A stretch of 42,006 nt of DNA. Source: an uncultured Paracoccaceae bacterium (GTDB lineage Bacteria; Pseudomonadota; Alphaproteobacteria; Rhodobacterales; Rhodobacteraceae). The notes beneath the pieces were generated by a model that worked only from the letters and a program-made list of their open reading frames with translations, searched no databases and had not been told where the DNA came from. Positions 16,013 through 24,032 of this stretch are shown here, in pieces. A program made the position numbers and the translations under genes. Numbering within the stretch: position 1 is the first letter of the stretch; every line of letters begins with the position of its first letter. The stretch is taken from contig CALKJA010000093.1 of the NCBI GenBank assembly GCA_937995865.1, positions 1-42,006 on the forward strand, read 5' to 3'.

Positions 16013-16887
16013 TGCGCCACGAGATCACAAGCGCTGATGGCACCCGGCTTGTGGTGCATGAGACCGGCCCGCAAGACGCGCCCGCGATCGTACTGATCCA
16101 CGGCTGGTCTCAATGCCATTTGAGCTGGGCACAGCAGCTGCCCTTGGCCCAGAGCTTTCGCTTAATCCTGCCAGATTTGCGCGGGCATGGCGCTTCAGGT
16201 GCGCCGTTGGACGATGGTGCGTATGACAATTCTGCGCCGTGGGCCGCTGACATCCACGCGATCCTGACGCGACTCTCGCTGGACAAGCCACTGCTTGTCG
16301 GCTGGTCGATGGGCGGTTGGATCGTGCTGGATTACTTGCGTATATTTAGCGACGCTGCACTCGCTGGGATCGTGCAAATTGGAACCTCTGTTACCACAGG
16401 ACGCTTCACACCGCCGGATGCGCTGAGCTACCGCGAAAATGATCCCGATGTGGTTGCCCACGGCATGTATTCCGAGGATCTCGCAGAAAATCTGAATGCC
16501 ACACTCCGCTTTGTAAAAACCTGTTTTGCAACCCCGCCAGAGGGGGACACGCTTGCGCAGATGATCGGGTTTAACATGCTTGTTTCACCGCAGGTCCGCG
16601 CGGCCGCGCGGCGGCGCCACGAGGATTATCGCCCAACCGCACGCGCTACTAAAGTGCCAGCATTAATCCTGTGGGGTCGCAAAGAGCGGCTTGCCCCGGA
16701 CCCAATAGGCGAAGAAGCATTGGCCACCTTCCCCGATGCGCGCGCACGCATCTACGAGACCGCGGGCCATGCGCCGTTTTGGGATGAACCAGACTGTTTT
16801 AACGCCGACCTGACAGAGTTTGCGCAGCACTGCTTTGCCAAGGCCCGCGAGGCGATTGCATCGCAGAAAGCGGAGGCCGCTGCATGA
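16009..16887 (+). CDS. Alpha/beta-hydrolase inside the soe operon
   Basis: Probable cytoplasmic hydrolase of the alpha/beta fold, 292 residues. Visible landmarks are the oxyanion-hole segment LIHGWSQ, the nucleophile elbow GWSMGG (Ser100), an acid region near ILWGRKERLAPD and the histidine in ETAGHAPFWDEP. The family includes haloperoxidase-like enzymes, esterases and C-C hydrolases; the substrate cannot be read from sequence. It overlaps soeA by 4 bases at the start and the next small ORF by 4 bases at the end, so it is translated as part of the soe operon. Two adjacent ATG codons (16009 and 16012) are possible starts. Its tight coupling suggests a role linked to sulfite oxidation, detoxification or maturation, but that is inference. 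Confidence 0.85.
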   Translation: MMRHEITSADGTRLVVHETGPQDAPAIVLIHGWSQCHLSWAQQLPLAQSFRLILPDLRGHGASGAPLDDGAYDNSAPWAADIHAILTRLSLDKPLLVGWSMGGWIVLDYLRIFSDAALAGIVQIGTSVTTGRFTPPDALSYRENDPDVVAHGMYSEDLAENLNATLRFVKTCFATPPEGDTLAQMIGFNMLVSPQVRAAARRRHEDYRPTARATKVPALILWGRKERLAPDPIGEEALATFPDARARIYETAGHAPFWDEPDCFNADLTEFAQHCFAKAREAIASQKAEAAA

Positions 16888-17021
16888 GAGCAACGCTAAT
16901 TGTTATCTTTGCGTTCATCGCCTTTATGGTGGGATCGTTCATCTGGTTCGTCGCGACCTGGGACAGCGACGCTGAAACGCCCGTTTCGACATTGGAGAGT
17001 TCTTATGACGCTGTTGCCTGA
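16884..17021 (+). CDS. 45-residue single-pass membrane microprotein before soeB
   Basis: The reading frame runs from the ATG at 16884 to TGA at 17019-17021. GGAGG lies seven bases before the ATG, and the ATG overlaps the hydrolase stop as ATGA, so translation is well supported. Residues 3-26 form one hydrophobic helix (TLIVIFAFIAFMVGSFIWF and on), preceded by a single Arg and followed by an acidic tail (DSDAE). The end overlaps the soeB start by 17 bases in another frame. It could be a membrane-anchoring or assembly subunit of SoeABC, much as small proteins accompany other respiratory oxidoreductases. No family is recognised. Confidence 0.75.
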   Translation: MRATLIVIFAFIAFMVGSFIWFVATWDSDAETPVSTLESSYDAVA

Positions 17022-17745
17022 GACCACCGAAAAGAAGCTCGGTCTGGTGATCGATTTGGATACCTGTGTGGGCTGCCACGCCTGTGTGGTCAGTTGCAAA
17101 GGCTGGAACACAGAAAATTATGGCGCACCGCTTTCAGACCAAGATCCCTATGGCGGGGCGCCATCGGGCACATTCCTAAACCGCGTGCACTCATTTGAAG
17201 TCACCCCCAAAGAGGGGGCCGCCCAGCTTGTCCATTTCCCCAAGTCTTGCTTGCATTGCGAAGACGCACCCTGCGTTACGGTGTGCCCTACAGGCGCAAG
17301 TTACAAGCGTGTAGAAGACGGCATCGTGCTTGTGAATGAAAGCGATTGCATTGGTTGCGGACTTTGCGCTTGGGCCTGCCCTTATGGCGCGCGTGAGATG
17401 GATCAGGCCGAAGGTGTGATGAAGAAATGCACCCTGTGTGTGGACAGGATCTATAACGAAAACCTCCCTGAGGAAGACCGTCAACCCGCCTGTGTGCGCA
17501 CCTGCCCCTCTGGTGCACGGCATTTCGGGGATCTTGGCGATCCCGAAAGCGAGGTATCCTTGCTGGTTGCCGAGCGCGGCGGCATGGATCTGATGCCGGA
17601 ACAGGGTACTAAACCGGTCAACAAATACCTGCCACCGCGCCCACGCGATGCGGCAATCGATATTCTGGCCCCATTGCTAGAGCCTGTGGCCACCGGACCC
17701 AAGGGTTTCCTTGGTTGGTTGGACAAAGCGCTGGAGAAAATCTAA
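17005..17745 (+). CDS. soeB: Sulfite dehydrogenase SoeB, iron-sulfur subunit
   Basis: Electron-transfer subunit of the DmsB/NrfC type, 246 residues, carrying electrons from SoeA to the membrane subunit SoeC. Four cysteine clusters are visible: CVGCHACVVSC near the N-terminus, CLHCEDAPCVTVCP, CIGCGLCAWACP and CTLC...CVRTCP. These match four 4Fe-4S clusters. I start at 17005 (MTLLPETTEKK), with GGAGAG upstream; the upstream in-frame extension to 16900 overlaps the microprotein in another frame. There is no signal peptide. The stop overlaps the soeC start (TAATG). Confidence 0.93.
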   Translation: MTLLPETTEKKLGLVIDLDTCVGCHACVVSCKGWNTENYGAPLSDQDPYGGAPSGTFLNRVHSFEVTPKEGAAQLVHFPKSCLHCEDAPCVTVCPTGASYKRVEDGIVLVNESDCIGCGLCAWACPYGAREMDQAEGVMKKCTLCVDRIYNENLPEEDRQPACVRTCPSGARHFGDLGDPESEVSLLVAERGGMDLMPEQGTKPVNKYLPPRPRDAAIDILAPLLEPVATGPKGFLGWLDKALEKI

Positions 17746-18617
17746 TGCACCCTGCACCGTCTGTCATTCTATTTACAGTTCTCTCAGGGCTTGGTTTCGG
17801 AATGCTATTCTGGCTAGGCGCCGGCTATCCGTCGGTCACTGGCTGGAGTGCTTTTGCATTCTTTACGGTCGCCTATCTTCTGGCGGTTGGCGGCTTATCG
17901 GCCTCGACGTTTCACCTTGGCCATCCCGAACGCGCGCTAAAGGCATTTACCCAATGGCGGTCTAGCTGGCTCAGCCGTGAGGCATGGTTGTCTGTTGCGT
18001 CGCTTTTATTCATGGCTGTCTATGGCGCGGGCAAAGTTTTCTTTGCGGCCAACTGGATCCTATTTGGCGGGATCGGCGCCGTGCTGGCGCTCACCACAGT
18101 CTATGCAACGGCGATGATCTATACGCAGCTCAAGACTGTGCCGCGTTGGAACCAGCCCACGACACCCGCGCTCTTTGTGCTGCTCTCCGTGTCCGGTGGT
18201 GCGCTTTTAACCAATCAGCTTTGGGCCGCGCTGCCGCTTTTTGCCATCGCCATCGCCGTTCAGATCTATGCGTGGAAGACCGGTGACACAGCGCTTGTGA
18301 CGTCCGGCAGCTCAATTGAAAGCGCAACGGGGCTGGGCGACAAAGGCAGCGTTCGGGCGTTTGAGCCGCCACATACAGGCACAAATTACCTGATGCGAGA
18401 GATGGTATTCACCGTGGCACGCAAACACGCCATGAAACTACGGATCATCGCAGTGGTCCTTTTGGCGCTGCCCCTTCTCTTGCTGTTGGCCTCTGCTCCG
18501 GGCCATCTGTTGGGCGCGCTCGCGGTCTTGGCGCATCTAGCTGGCGTGCTCACCTTGCGTTGGCTCTTCTTTGCAGAAGCCGAACATGTGGTGGGGCTTT
18601 ACTACGGAAAGCGCTAA
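17745..18617 (+). CDS. soeC: Sulfite dehydrogenase SoeC, membrane anchor
   Basis: DmsC-like integral membrane subunit, 290 residues with about eight hydrophobic helices. It anchors SoeAB at the cytoplasmic face and passes electrons to the quinone pool. The STFHLGHPERALKAFTQWRSSWLSREAW stretch (about residues 60-87) is the family's recognisable core. Its ATG overlaps the soeB stop, and it is the last gene of the forward taurine-sulfite run. It converges on the minus-strand ABC ATPase across a 130-base gap that carries a dual-hairpin repeat. Confidence 0.92.
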   Translation: MHPAPSVILFTVLSGLGFGMLFWLGAGYPSVTGWSAFAFFTVAYLLAVGGLSASTFHLGHPERALKAFTQWRSSWLSREAWLSVASLLFMAVYGAGKVFFAANWILFGGIGAVLALTTVYATAMIYTQLKTVPRWNQPTTPALFVLLSVSGGALLTNQLWAALPLFAIAIAVQIYAWKTGDTALVTSGSSIESATGLGDKGSVRAFEPPHTGTNYLMREMVFTVARKHAMKLRIIAVVLLALPLLLLLASAPGHLLGALAVLAHLAGVLTLRWLFFAEAEHVVGLYYGKR

Positions 18618-18678
18618 AGTTGCACGTGACTGGGCCGATAGCGTCGCACGCGCAATTCTCAATGGCCTGCATCGGGGC

Positions 18679-18719
18679 AAGGCTTTTGGAAAAGCCTTAA
18701 ATTCGTTTTCAAGGAATTT
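18679..18719. repeat. Dual-hairpin intergenic element, copy 1
   Basis: Two adjacent hairpins: AAGGCTTTT/AAAAGCCTT (18679-18687, 18690-18698), then AAATTC/GAATTT (18699-18704, 18714-18719). A structurally equal element is at 40757-40798. It lies between the convergent soeC and ABC ATPase genes and may end transcription in both directions. Confidence 0.65.
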
Positions 18720-18747
18720 GATCCCCTTGAGGCAAGGTAGCGCGTTG

Positions 18748-19806
18748 TTAGCGTATCCGCTGCTCTGTTTCCGCATCGAATAGCCGTGCGTGGTCACGAT
18801 CGAATGTGATCCCCACGGTTTCGCCCATTTTGACCCGATCTTCGCCGCGCTCCTCGACAATCAACCGCTCGCCGTTCTCGGCCAAGAGATAAGCGTAAGA
18901 TACACCTCCCAACGCTTCGGTCAGGTCCACCTTATGCGTGGTTCCAGTGCGGTCGATGCTAATGTGCTCAGGCCGCATGCCCAGCTGCACAGCTGTCCCA
19001 TGCTCAGGTGCTTGTACATCCAGCGATGTGGAGGCCTTGAGCGAAGGCACATCGATCTGACGCCCGTTTATTGTTCCTTGTACAAAGTTCATCGCAGGCG
19101 AGCCGATAAAGCCCGCCACGAATTTATTGTTCGGGTTACGATAAAGATCCATCGGGGCACCGACCTGCTCGATCTCGCCCGCGCGCAGCACCACGATCTT
19201 GTCGGCCAACGTCATCGCCTCAACCTGATCATGGGTCACATAGATCATCGTTGTTCCCAACTCCGCATGGAGTCGAGAGATCTCAACTCGCATCTCAACG
19301 CGCAACTCTGCGTCCAAATTGGACAGAGGTTCATCAAACAAGAATACGTCCGGCCCCCGAACAATGGAGCGCCCAATAGCCACCCTCTGCCGCTGACCGC
19401 CTGAAAGGGCTGCCGGTTTGCGGTTCAGATATTCATCCAAGCGCAGAATGGCAGAGGCGCGCGCGACCTTCTCTTTGATTTCCTCTTTCGGGTAATTGTT
19501 CATCTTGAGCCCGAAGCCCATGTTTTCCTGCACAGTCATGTGCGGATAAAGCGCATAGGTTTGGAACACCATCGCCACTCCGCGTTCTGCGGGATCAAGA
19601 TGGGTTACGTCGCGCTCACCGATGGTAATCTGCCCATCCGTTGTTTCTTCCAACCCAGCGACCATGCGCAAAAGAGTGGATTTACCGCAACCCGAAGGGC
19701 CCACGAACACACAAAACTCGCCGTCTTGAATATCAAGGTCGACGCCGTGAATCACTTGAACGTCGCCGTAGCGCTTGATGACATTTTTGAGCGTAACTCC
19801 GGTCAT
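18748..19806 (-). CDS. Sugar ABC transporter ATP-binding protein, UgpC/MsmX type
   Basis: Cytoplasmic ATPase of a CUT1 sugar importer, 352 residues, serving the binding protein and permeases at 20795-24031. Walker A is GPSGCGKST at residues 36-44, with ALSGGQRQR as signature, FLFDEP as Walker B and VTHDQVEAM as switch. The last ~110 residues form the MalK-like TOBE/OB domain. AGGAGA precedes the ATG. It begins nine bases after the iclR stop, so both are one minus-strand unit, divergent from the other transport genes. The substrate is inferred to be a galactoside from the neighbouring glycosidases. Confidence 0.94.
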   Translation of the reverse strand: MTGVTLKNVIKRYGDVQVIHGVDLDIQDGEFCVFVGPSGCGKSTLLRMVAGLEETTDGQITIGERDVTHLDPAERGVAMVFQTYALYPHMTVQENMGFGLKMNNYPKEEIKEKVARASAILRLDEYLNRKPAALSGGQRQRVAIGRSIVRGPDVFLFDEPLSNLDAELRVEMRVEISRLHAELGTTMIYVTHDQVEAMTLADKIVVLRAGEIEQVGAPMDLYRNPNNKFVAGFIGSPAMNFVQGTINGRQIDVPSLKASTSLDVQAPEHGTAVQLGMRPEHISIDRTGTTHKVDLTEALGGVSYAYLLAENGERLIVEERGEDRVKMGETVGITFDRDHARLFDAETEQRIR

Positions 19807-19815
19807 GGCACTCTC

Positions 19816-20613
19816 CTATGCTGGAATTGATGGTGTATCTGGAAAGCGCCATTGGGCGGCCTCCCGCGAAATGGCGGTTGCAGCCTCGCGAATGCGTGGC
19901 GCAAGTTTCTCAAGCGCAGGCAGCCCCGTGCGTGAGGTCGAGCTGGTGACAGAGAGCGCACCAAGCAGACGACCCGTAGGAGTGAGTATCGGAAGAGCCA
20001 CACAAATGATGCCCGGTTCATGCTCTTCGCGGTCAAATCCGAAGCCATTTTCACGAATCACGCGGATCTCACTGAGAAGCTCCGCTGCACTGGCGAGCGT
20101 CTGGGGCGTGAAAACGTGAAAGCTCTGTTGTGCAACTGCGCGGGCAAGCGGTTCGGCTTCAAGATAGGCTAGCATAACCTTGCCTACGCCGGTGCAGTAG
20201 GCCGGCCCAATCTTGCCAGCTTGACTATACATAGGCAGCGGCGTGTGTGCGTTCACCTTATCCACATAAAGCACATGAGCATTGTCCAACTGGGCCAAAT
20301 GCACGGTCTCCCCAACCTCAGCACTTAACGCCTCAAGATGGCGACGAGCGACCGGAGCAAGTGACGATTGTTCCCATGCAGCATGGGCCAAACGCACCAA
20401 CCGCACGCCAAGGGCATAGGTCTGACGGTCCGGATCATAGGCGAGCATCCCCTCATTGGTGAGGGTCTGGATAAACCGATACAATGTCGCTTTCGGGAAG
20501 CGGGACGATGCCAAAAGCTCGGAGAAACGCGCAGGCCGGCCAAAGGTCGCAACCTGATCAAGGACCTCAAGTGCCTTGCCGACAGTGCCAGCACCGTTGG
20601 ACGCATCCGTCAT
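19816..20613 (-). CDS. IclR-family transcriptional regulator of the galactoside cluster
   Basis: DNA-binding protein of 265 residues. The N-terminal winged helix spans about residues 10-70 (KALEVLDQVATFGRPARFSELLASSRFPKATLYRFIQTL region). It is followed by an IclR effector domain ending near residue 255, with the VNAHTPLPMYSQAGKIGPAYCTGVGKVMLA segment. GGGAGG precedes the ATG. It faces the divergent transport and catabolic operon, and a 17-bp palindrome (20738-20754) and a promoter lie between. The effector is probably a galactose pathway intermediate such as galactonate or KDGal, but this is inference. Confidence 0.9.
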   Translation of the reverse strand: MTDASNGAGTVGKALEVLDQVATFGRPARFSELLASSRFPKATLYRFIQTLTNEGMLAYDPDRQTYALGVRLVRLAHAAWEQSSLAPVARRHLEALSAEVGETVHLAQLDNAHVLYVDKVNAHTPLPMYSQAGKIGPAYCTGVGKVMLAYLEAEPLARAVAQQSFHVFTPQTLASAAELLSEIRVIRENGFGFDREEHEPGIICVALPILTPTGRLLGALSVTSSTSRTGLPALEKLAPRIREAATAISREAAQWRFPDTPSIPA

Positions 20614-20688
20614 CTCTTTCCTCCCATTCAGCTCTGGCGCGGGGCCCCATTGTTGGGGCGCTTGTTGCAGCGCGGCGAAGCTGACCTG

Positions 20689-20719
20689 TTGACAAGACTA
20701 GGCGAGTCGCGCTTATCAT
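20689..20719 (+). promoter_or_regulatory. Sigma-70 type promoter of the galactoside operon
   Basis: A perfect -35 TTGACA (20689-20694) is followed by TATCAT (20714-20719, five of six matches to the -10 consensus). The 19-base spacer is slightly long. It points toward the binding-protein gene at 20795, with a leader of about 70 bases. Confidence 0.6.
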
Positions 20720-20737
20720 TTCAATATCTAAAACCAA

Positions 20738-20754
20738 GTTTCATATACTGGAAC
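20738..20754. promoter_or_regulatory. Candidate IclR operator
   Basis: GTTTCA (20738-20743), a 5-base spacer and TGGAAC (20749-20754) form an imperfect palindrome of IclR style. A longer outer inverted repeat, CCAAGTT (20734-20740) and AACTTGG (20764-20770), overlaps it. It lies downstream of the proposed -10, where a bound repressor would block transcription. Confidence 0.55.
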
Positions 20755-20794
20755 AGCCGGTTGAACTTGGAATTGGAAGCATAGGGAGGAAAAC

Positions 20795-22012
20795 ATGCGT
20801 TCCATCATGACCTCTGCGTTGGCACTTGCCATCGCAGCCCCCGCCTTTGCGGCGGATCTCGTGATCAACTTTGACGATCTCAACCCGGCACCAAAAGCCG
20901 CGTTCGAAGCTGCCGTAGCGCAGTTTCAGGCTGAGAACCCGGACATCAACGTTATCGTAAACATCAATGACCGCGAAGCGCACAAGACAGCGATCCGCAA
21001 CTTCCTGACGGCTGACGCGCCGGATGTGACGTCGTGGTATCCTGGTAATCGCATGGCACCGTTCACCGATGCTGGCCTATTCCAGCCTGTTGACGATGTG
21101 TGGGACGACAACGGCCTACGCGAAACATTTGCGGCGATTGAGCCAACGATGACACGCGACGGCACCACATTCGGTGTGCCTTATACGTACTACCAATGGG
21201 GTATCTACTACCGCAAAGACATCTTCGACAAACTCGGCCTAGAAGAGTTTGAAACATGGGATGACATGCTGGCAGGTTGTGCCGCGATGAAAAAAGTGGG
21301 CGTGACCCCCTTTACCATCGGCACGAAGTTTCTTTGGACCGCAGCCGGTGTGTTTGACTACATCAATCTGCGCACCAATGGTTATGACGTCCACAACGGC
21401 CTGACGGCGGGTGAAATCGCCTATACCGATCCTCGGATCGTGCAGACGATGGAAAACTGGGCACAGCTGATCGAAGAGTGTGGCTTTGTTGACAACCACG
21501 CTTCGATGTCTTGGCAGGATGCGCTTGCGCCATTCTCTAATGGCGATGCGGGTATGTATGTCATGGGTAACTTCGCGGTTGCTGGCATGAAAGACACCGG
21601 GCTTACCGAAGATCAGATCGATTACATGCAGTTCCCGTCGATCAACTCTGACGTGGCGCGCGCTGAAGAAGCACCTGCGGACGCGTTCTTTATCCCAACC
21701 AACGCGAAAAACCCTGAAGACGCCAAGAAATTCCTGGCGTTTGTGGCTCGTGCGGATGTTCAATCCACATGGAACGCAGCGATGGGTCAACTGCCACCGA
21801 ACTCTGAAGCGACAGTCGGCGACGACAAGTTCCTTCAGGAAGGCATGGCAACGTTGTCCACAGCGGCTGGTCTGGCTCAGTTCTTTGACCGCGATGCGCC
21901 TGCTGAAATGGCTCAGGCCGGGATGCAGGGCTTCCAGGAGTTCATGCTCGACACATCCAAAATGATGGACATTCTTGAGCGCCTCGATGGCGTTCAGGCA
22001 GAAGTCTACTAA
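20795..22012 (+). CDS. Sugar ABC transporter substrate-binding protein
   Basis: Periplasmic binding protein, family 1 (CUT1), 405 residues. Residues 1-19 form a Sec signal peptide ending in AFAA. The mature part has the typical FEAAVAQFQAENPDINV start and the KKVGVTPFTIGTKFLWTAAG ligand-pocket region. GGGAGG precedes the ATG. It is the first gene of the forward operon, and a strong 10-bp hairpin follows it, which commonly lets the binding protein be overproduced. The substrates are probably alpha- or beta-galactosides such as melibiose, raffinose-type sugars or lactose, given the GH36 and GH42 enzymes downstream. Confidence 0.93.
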   Translation: MRSIMTSALALAIAAPAFAADLVINFDDLNPAPKAAFEAAVAQFQAENPDINVIVNINDREAHKTAIRNFLTADAPDVTSWYPGNRMAPFTDAGLFQPVDDVWDDNGLRETFAAIEPTMTRDGTTFGVPYTYYQWGIYYRKDIFDKLGLEEFETWDDMLAGCAAMKKVGVTPFTIGTKFLWTAAGVFDYINLRTNGYDVHNGLTAGEIAYTDPRIVQTMENWAQLIEECGFVDNHASMSWQDALAPFSNGDAGMYVMGNFAVAGMKDTGLTEDQIDYMQFPSINSDVARAEEAPADAFFIPTNAKNPEDAKKFLAFVARADVQSTWNAAMGQLPPNSEATVGDDKFLQEGMATLSTAAGLAQFFDRDAPAEMAQAGMQGFQEFMLDTSKMMDILERLDGVQAEVY

Positions 22013-22024
22013 GACAGCCCAGTT

Positions 22025-22054
22025 GGCCGGGCGCGTGATGCAATGCGCCCGGCC
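22025..22054 (+). terminator. Stem-loop after the sugar-binding protein gene
   Basis: A perfect 10-bp stem, GGCCGGGCGC (22025-22034) and GCGCCCGGCC (22045-22054), with a 10-base loop lies 13 bases after the stop. There is no T-run. The 13-mer GGGCGCGTGATGC within it recurs at 22080-22092. It probably protects the upstream message or limits read-through into the permease genes. Confidence 0.65.
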
Positions 22055-22181
22055 TCAACCCACCACTTGCTGCATCGTAGGGCGCGTGATGCCGCGCGTC
22101 GCACCGTGTAGGAATTAGCGCAGCGTTCGGGCCTTTGCAAAGTGACCCACACCTGCAGGTCCCAACCGACCGGAGGACGTA

Positions 22182-23183
22182 ATGGCCGCAACCGATGCTT
22201 CAATAGGCGCTGTGCCAAAGGCACCTAAGCCGTCATGGGTAAAGCGCAACAAGCTCAGCATTGCCCCATGGATCTTTCTGGCACCTGCATTGTTCTTCTT
22301 TGCAGTCTATGTGGTCATCCCGATCTTCGAGAGCGTGTATCTTTCCCTTTTTGAATGGAATGGCCTTTACCGGGCAGACGGGACATCGACCGCAACGTTT
22401 GTTGGGTTGGATAACTACGTGCGTCTTTGGGACGATGCTCAGTTCTGGACGTCTATGCGCAACAACGTGGCGTGGCTGATCCTCTATATGTTGGCGGTGC
22501 CGCTTGGCTTGTTCATCGCGCTTTTCCTCAATCAGGAAGTGCCGGGGATGCGGCTTTATAAATCGCTGTTCTTTTTCCCTTTCGTCATTTCCCAAGTGGT
22601 CGTGGGCCTGATTTTTGGTTGGTTTTACAATCCAGATTTTGGGGTTGTTGGGCAGCTTTGGAAATTCGCGTTCTGCGAAGAAACCGTCAATTTCATCGGC
22701 AACAAAACCTTTGAATGCGCCCGCCCAGCGCCGGATATCTTGTCCAGCGCAGAATGGGCCACTTATGGGATCATTGCCGCCGGTCTTTGGCCGCAGATCG
22801 CCTATTGTATGATCCTGTATCTCACGGGCCTAAACAACGTTGCCAGCGATCAGATCGAGGCAGCACGGTTGGATGGGGCCAAGGGCTGGAAAATGCTATG
22901 GTACGTTGTGCTGCCGCAATTGCGCCCTGCCACATTTATTGCTGTGGTCGTAACCGTGATCGGCGCGCTACGCTCATTTGACATGATTGCGATCATGACC
23001 CAGGGCGGGCCCTTCGGATCAACCAACGTATTGGCTTATTACATGTATGAGGTGGCCATTTCAGAATTCGGCGAACGCTACGGATACGGTTCCGCTGTTG
23101 CGGTGGTCCTGTTTGCCATCATGCTGGTCTATATCTCTTACTTCCTGTGGCGGATGTACCAAGACGAAAAGGGAGCCCGCTAA
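22182..23183 (+). CDS. Sugar ABC transporter permease 1 (MalF/UgpA-like)
   Basis: Inner-membrane permease of 333 residues with about six transmembrane helices, the first near residues 25-45 (APWIFLAPALFFFAVYVVIP). The cytoplasmic EAA loop is visible as EAARLDGAKGWKMLWYVVLPQLRP. It pairs with the next gene to form the translocation pore. CGGAGG precedes the ATG. Its stop overlaps the start of the next gene by one base (TAATG), so the two subunits are translationally coupled. Confidence 0.93.
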   Translation: MAATDASIGAVPKAPKPSWVKRNKLSIAPWIFLAPALFFFAVYVVIPIFESVYLSLFEWNGLYRADGTSTATFVGLDNYVRLWDDAQFWTSMRNNVAWLILYMLAVPLGLFIALFLNQEVPGMRLYKSLFFFPFVISQVVVGLIFGWFYNPDFGVVGQLWKFAFCEETVNFIGNKTFECARPAPDILSSAEWATYGIIAAGLWPQIAYCMILYLTGLNNVASDQIEAARLDGAKGWKMLWYVVLPQLRPATFIAVVVTVIGALRSFDMIAIMTQGGPFGSTNVLAYYMYEVAISEFGERYGYGSAVAVVLFAIMLVYISYFLWRMYQDEKGAR

Positions 23184-24031
23184 TGTTTCCTCGCCCTCTC
23201 GATAAAAACGTGCCGGGTAAGCGGCTTGCGTATCAGCTGTTTTTGCCCCTAGCCCTGATCATTTGGCTTGTGCCGCTGCTTGCAATCTTTTTGACTTCTA
23301 TCCGGTCCGGCGGCGATATCAACGCAGGTAATGTCTTTGGTTGGCCATCATCCTTTCAGATGTTAGAAAACTACACAGCTGTCTTCACCCAATCGCAAGC
23401 CGGACTCTATTTGTGGAATTCTGTGCTGATCACAGTGCCTACTGTGATGATCTCGGTCACTCTAGCTTGCCTCGCGGGCTACGCGCTGGCGATCTACAAA
23501 TTCCGTGTCGCCTTGCCGCTGTTCTTTCTGTTCGTTGCAGGCAATTTCATCCCGTTCCAAATCCTCATGGTGCCGGTGCGCGATATGTCTGTGCAAACTG
23601 GGCTTTATGATACGATCGCAGGCCAATTCTTATTCCATGCCGCGTTTCAAACTGGGTTTTGCACGCTGTTCATGCGCAATTTCATTAAAGCACTGCCGTT
23701 TGACCTGATCGAATCCGCTCGGGTTGAAGGCATCGCGGAGTGGAAAATCTTCTGGTTTGTGGTGCTGCCACTTGTCCGGCCAGCAATCGCGGCTCTGGCT
23801 GTGTTGATCTTTACGTTCGTCTGGAATGACTTCTTTTGGGCTAATGTTTTGACCCAAGGGGAAAGCGCCAAACCGATCACTGCCGGTGTGCGCGCGCTGA
23901 ATGGTCAGTTTGTCAACAACTGGCACCTTGTCTCAGCGGCCTCGCTGCTGGCGGCTGTACCACCTGTCGTGATGTTCTTTGCCATGCAAAAGCACTTCAT
24001 CGCTGGCCTCACACTTGGAGCCGTAAAGTAA
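23183..24031 (+). CDS. Sugar ABC transporter permease 2 (MalG/UgpE-like)
   Basis: Second inner-membrane permease, 282 residues, about six helices. Its EAA loop reads ESARVEGIAEWKIFWFVVLPLVRP. I start at the ATG at 23183, coupled to the permease 1 stop; a longer in-frame start at 23147 would lie inside permease 1. The next gene begins two bases after its stop. Confidence 0.93.
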   Translation: MFPRPLDKNVPGKRLAYQLFLPLALIIWLVPLLAIFLTSIRSGGDINAGNVFGWPSSFQMLENYTAVFTQSQAGLYLWNSVLITVPTVMISVTLACLAGYALAIYKFRVALPLFFLFVAGNFIPFQILMVPVRDMSVQTGLYDTIAGQFLFHAAFQTGFCTLFMRNFIKALPFDLIESARVEGIAEWKIFWFVVLPLVRPAIAALAVLIFTFVWNDFFWANVLTQGESAKPITAGVRALNGQFVNNWHLVSAASLLAAVPPVVMFFAMQKHFIAGLTLGAVK

Positions 24032-24032
24032 A

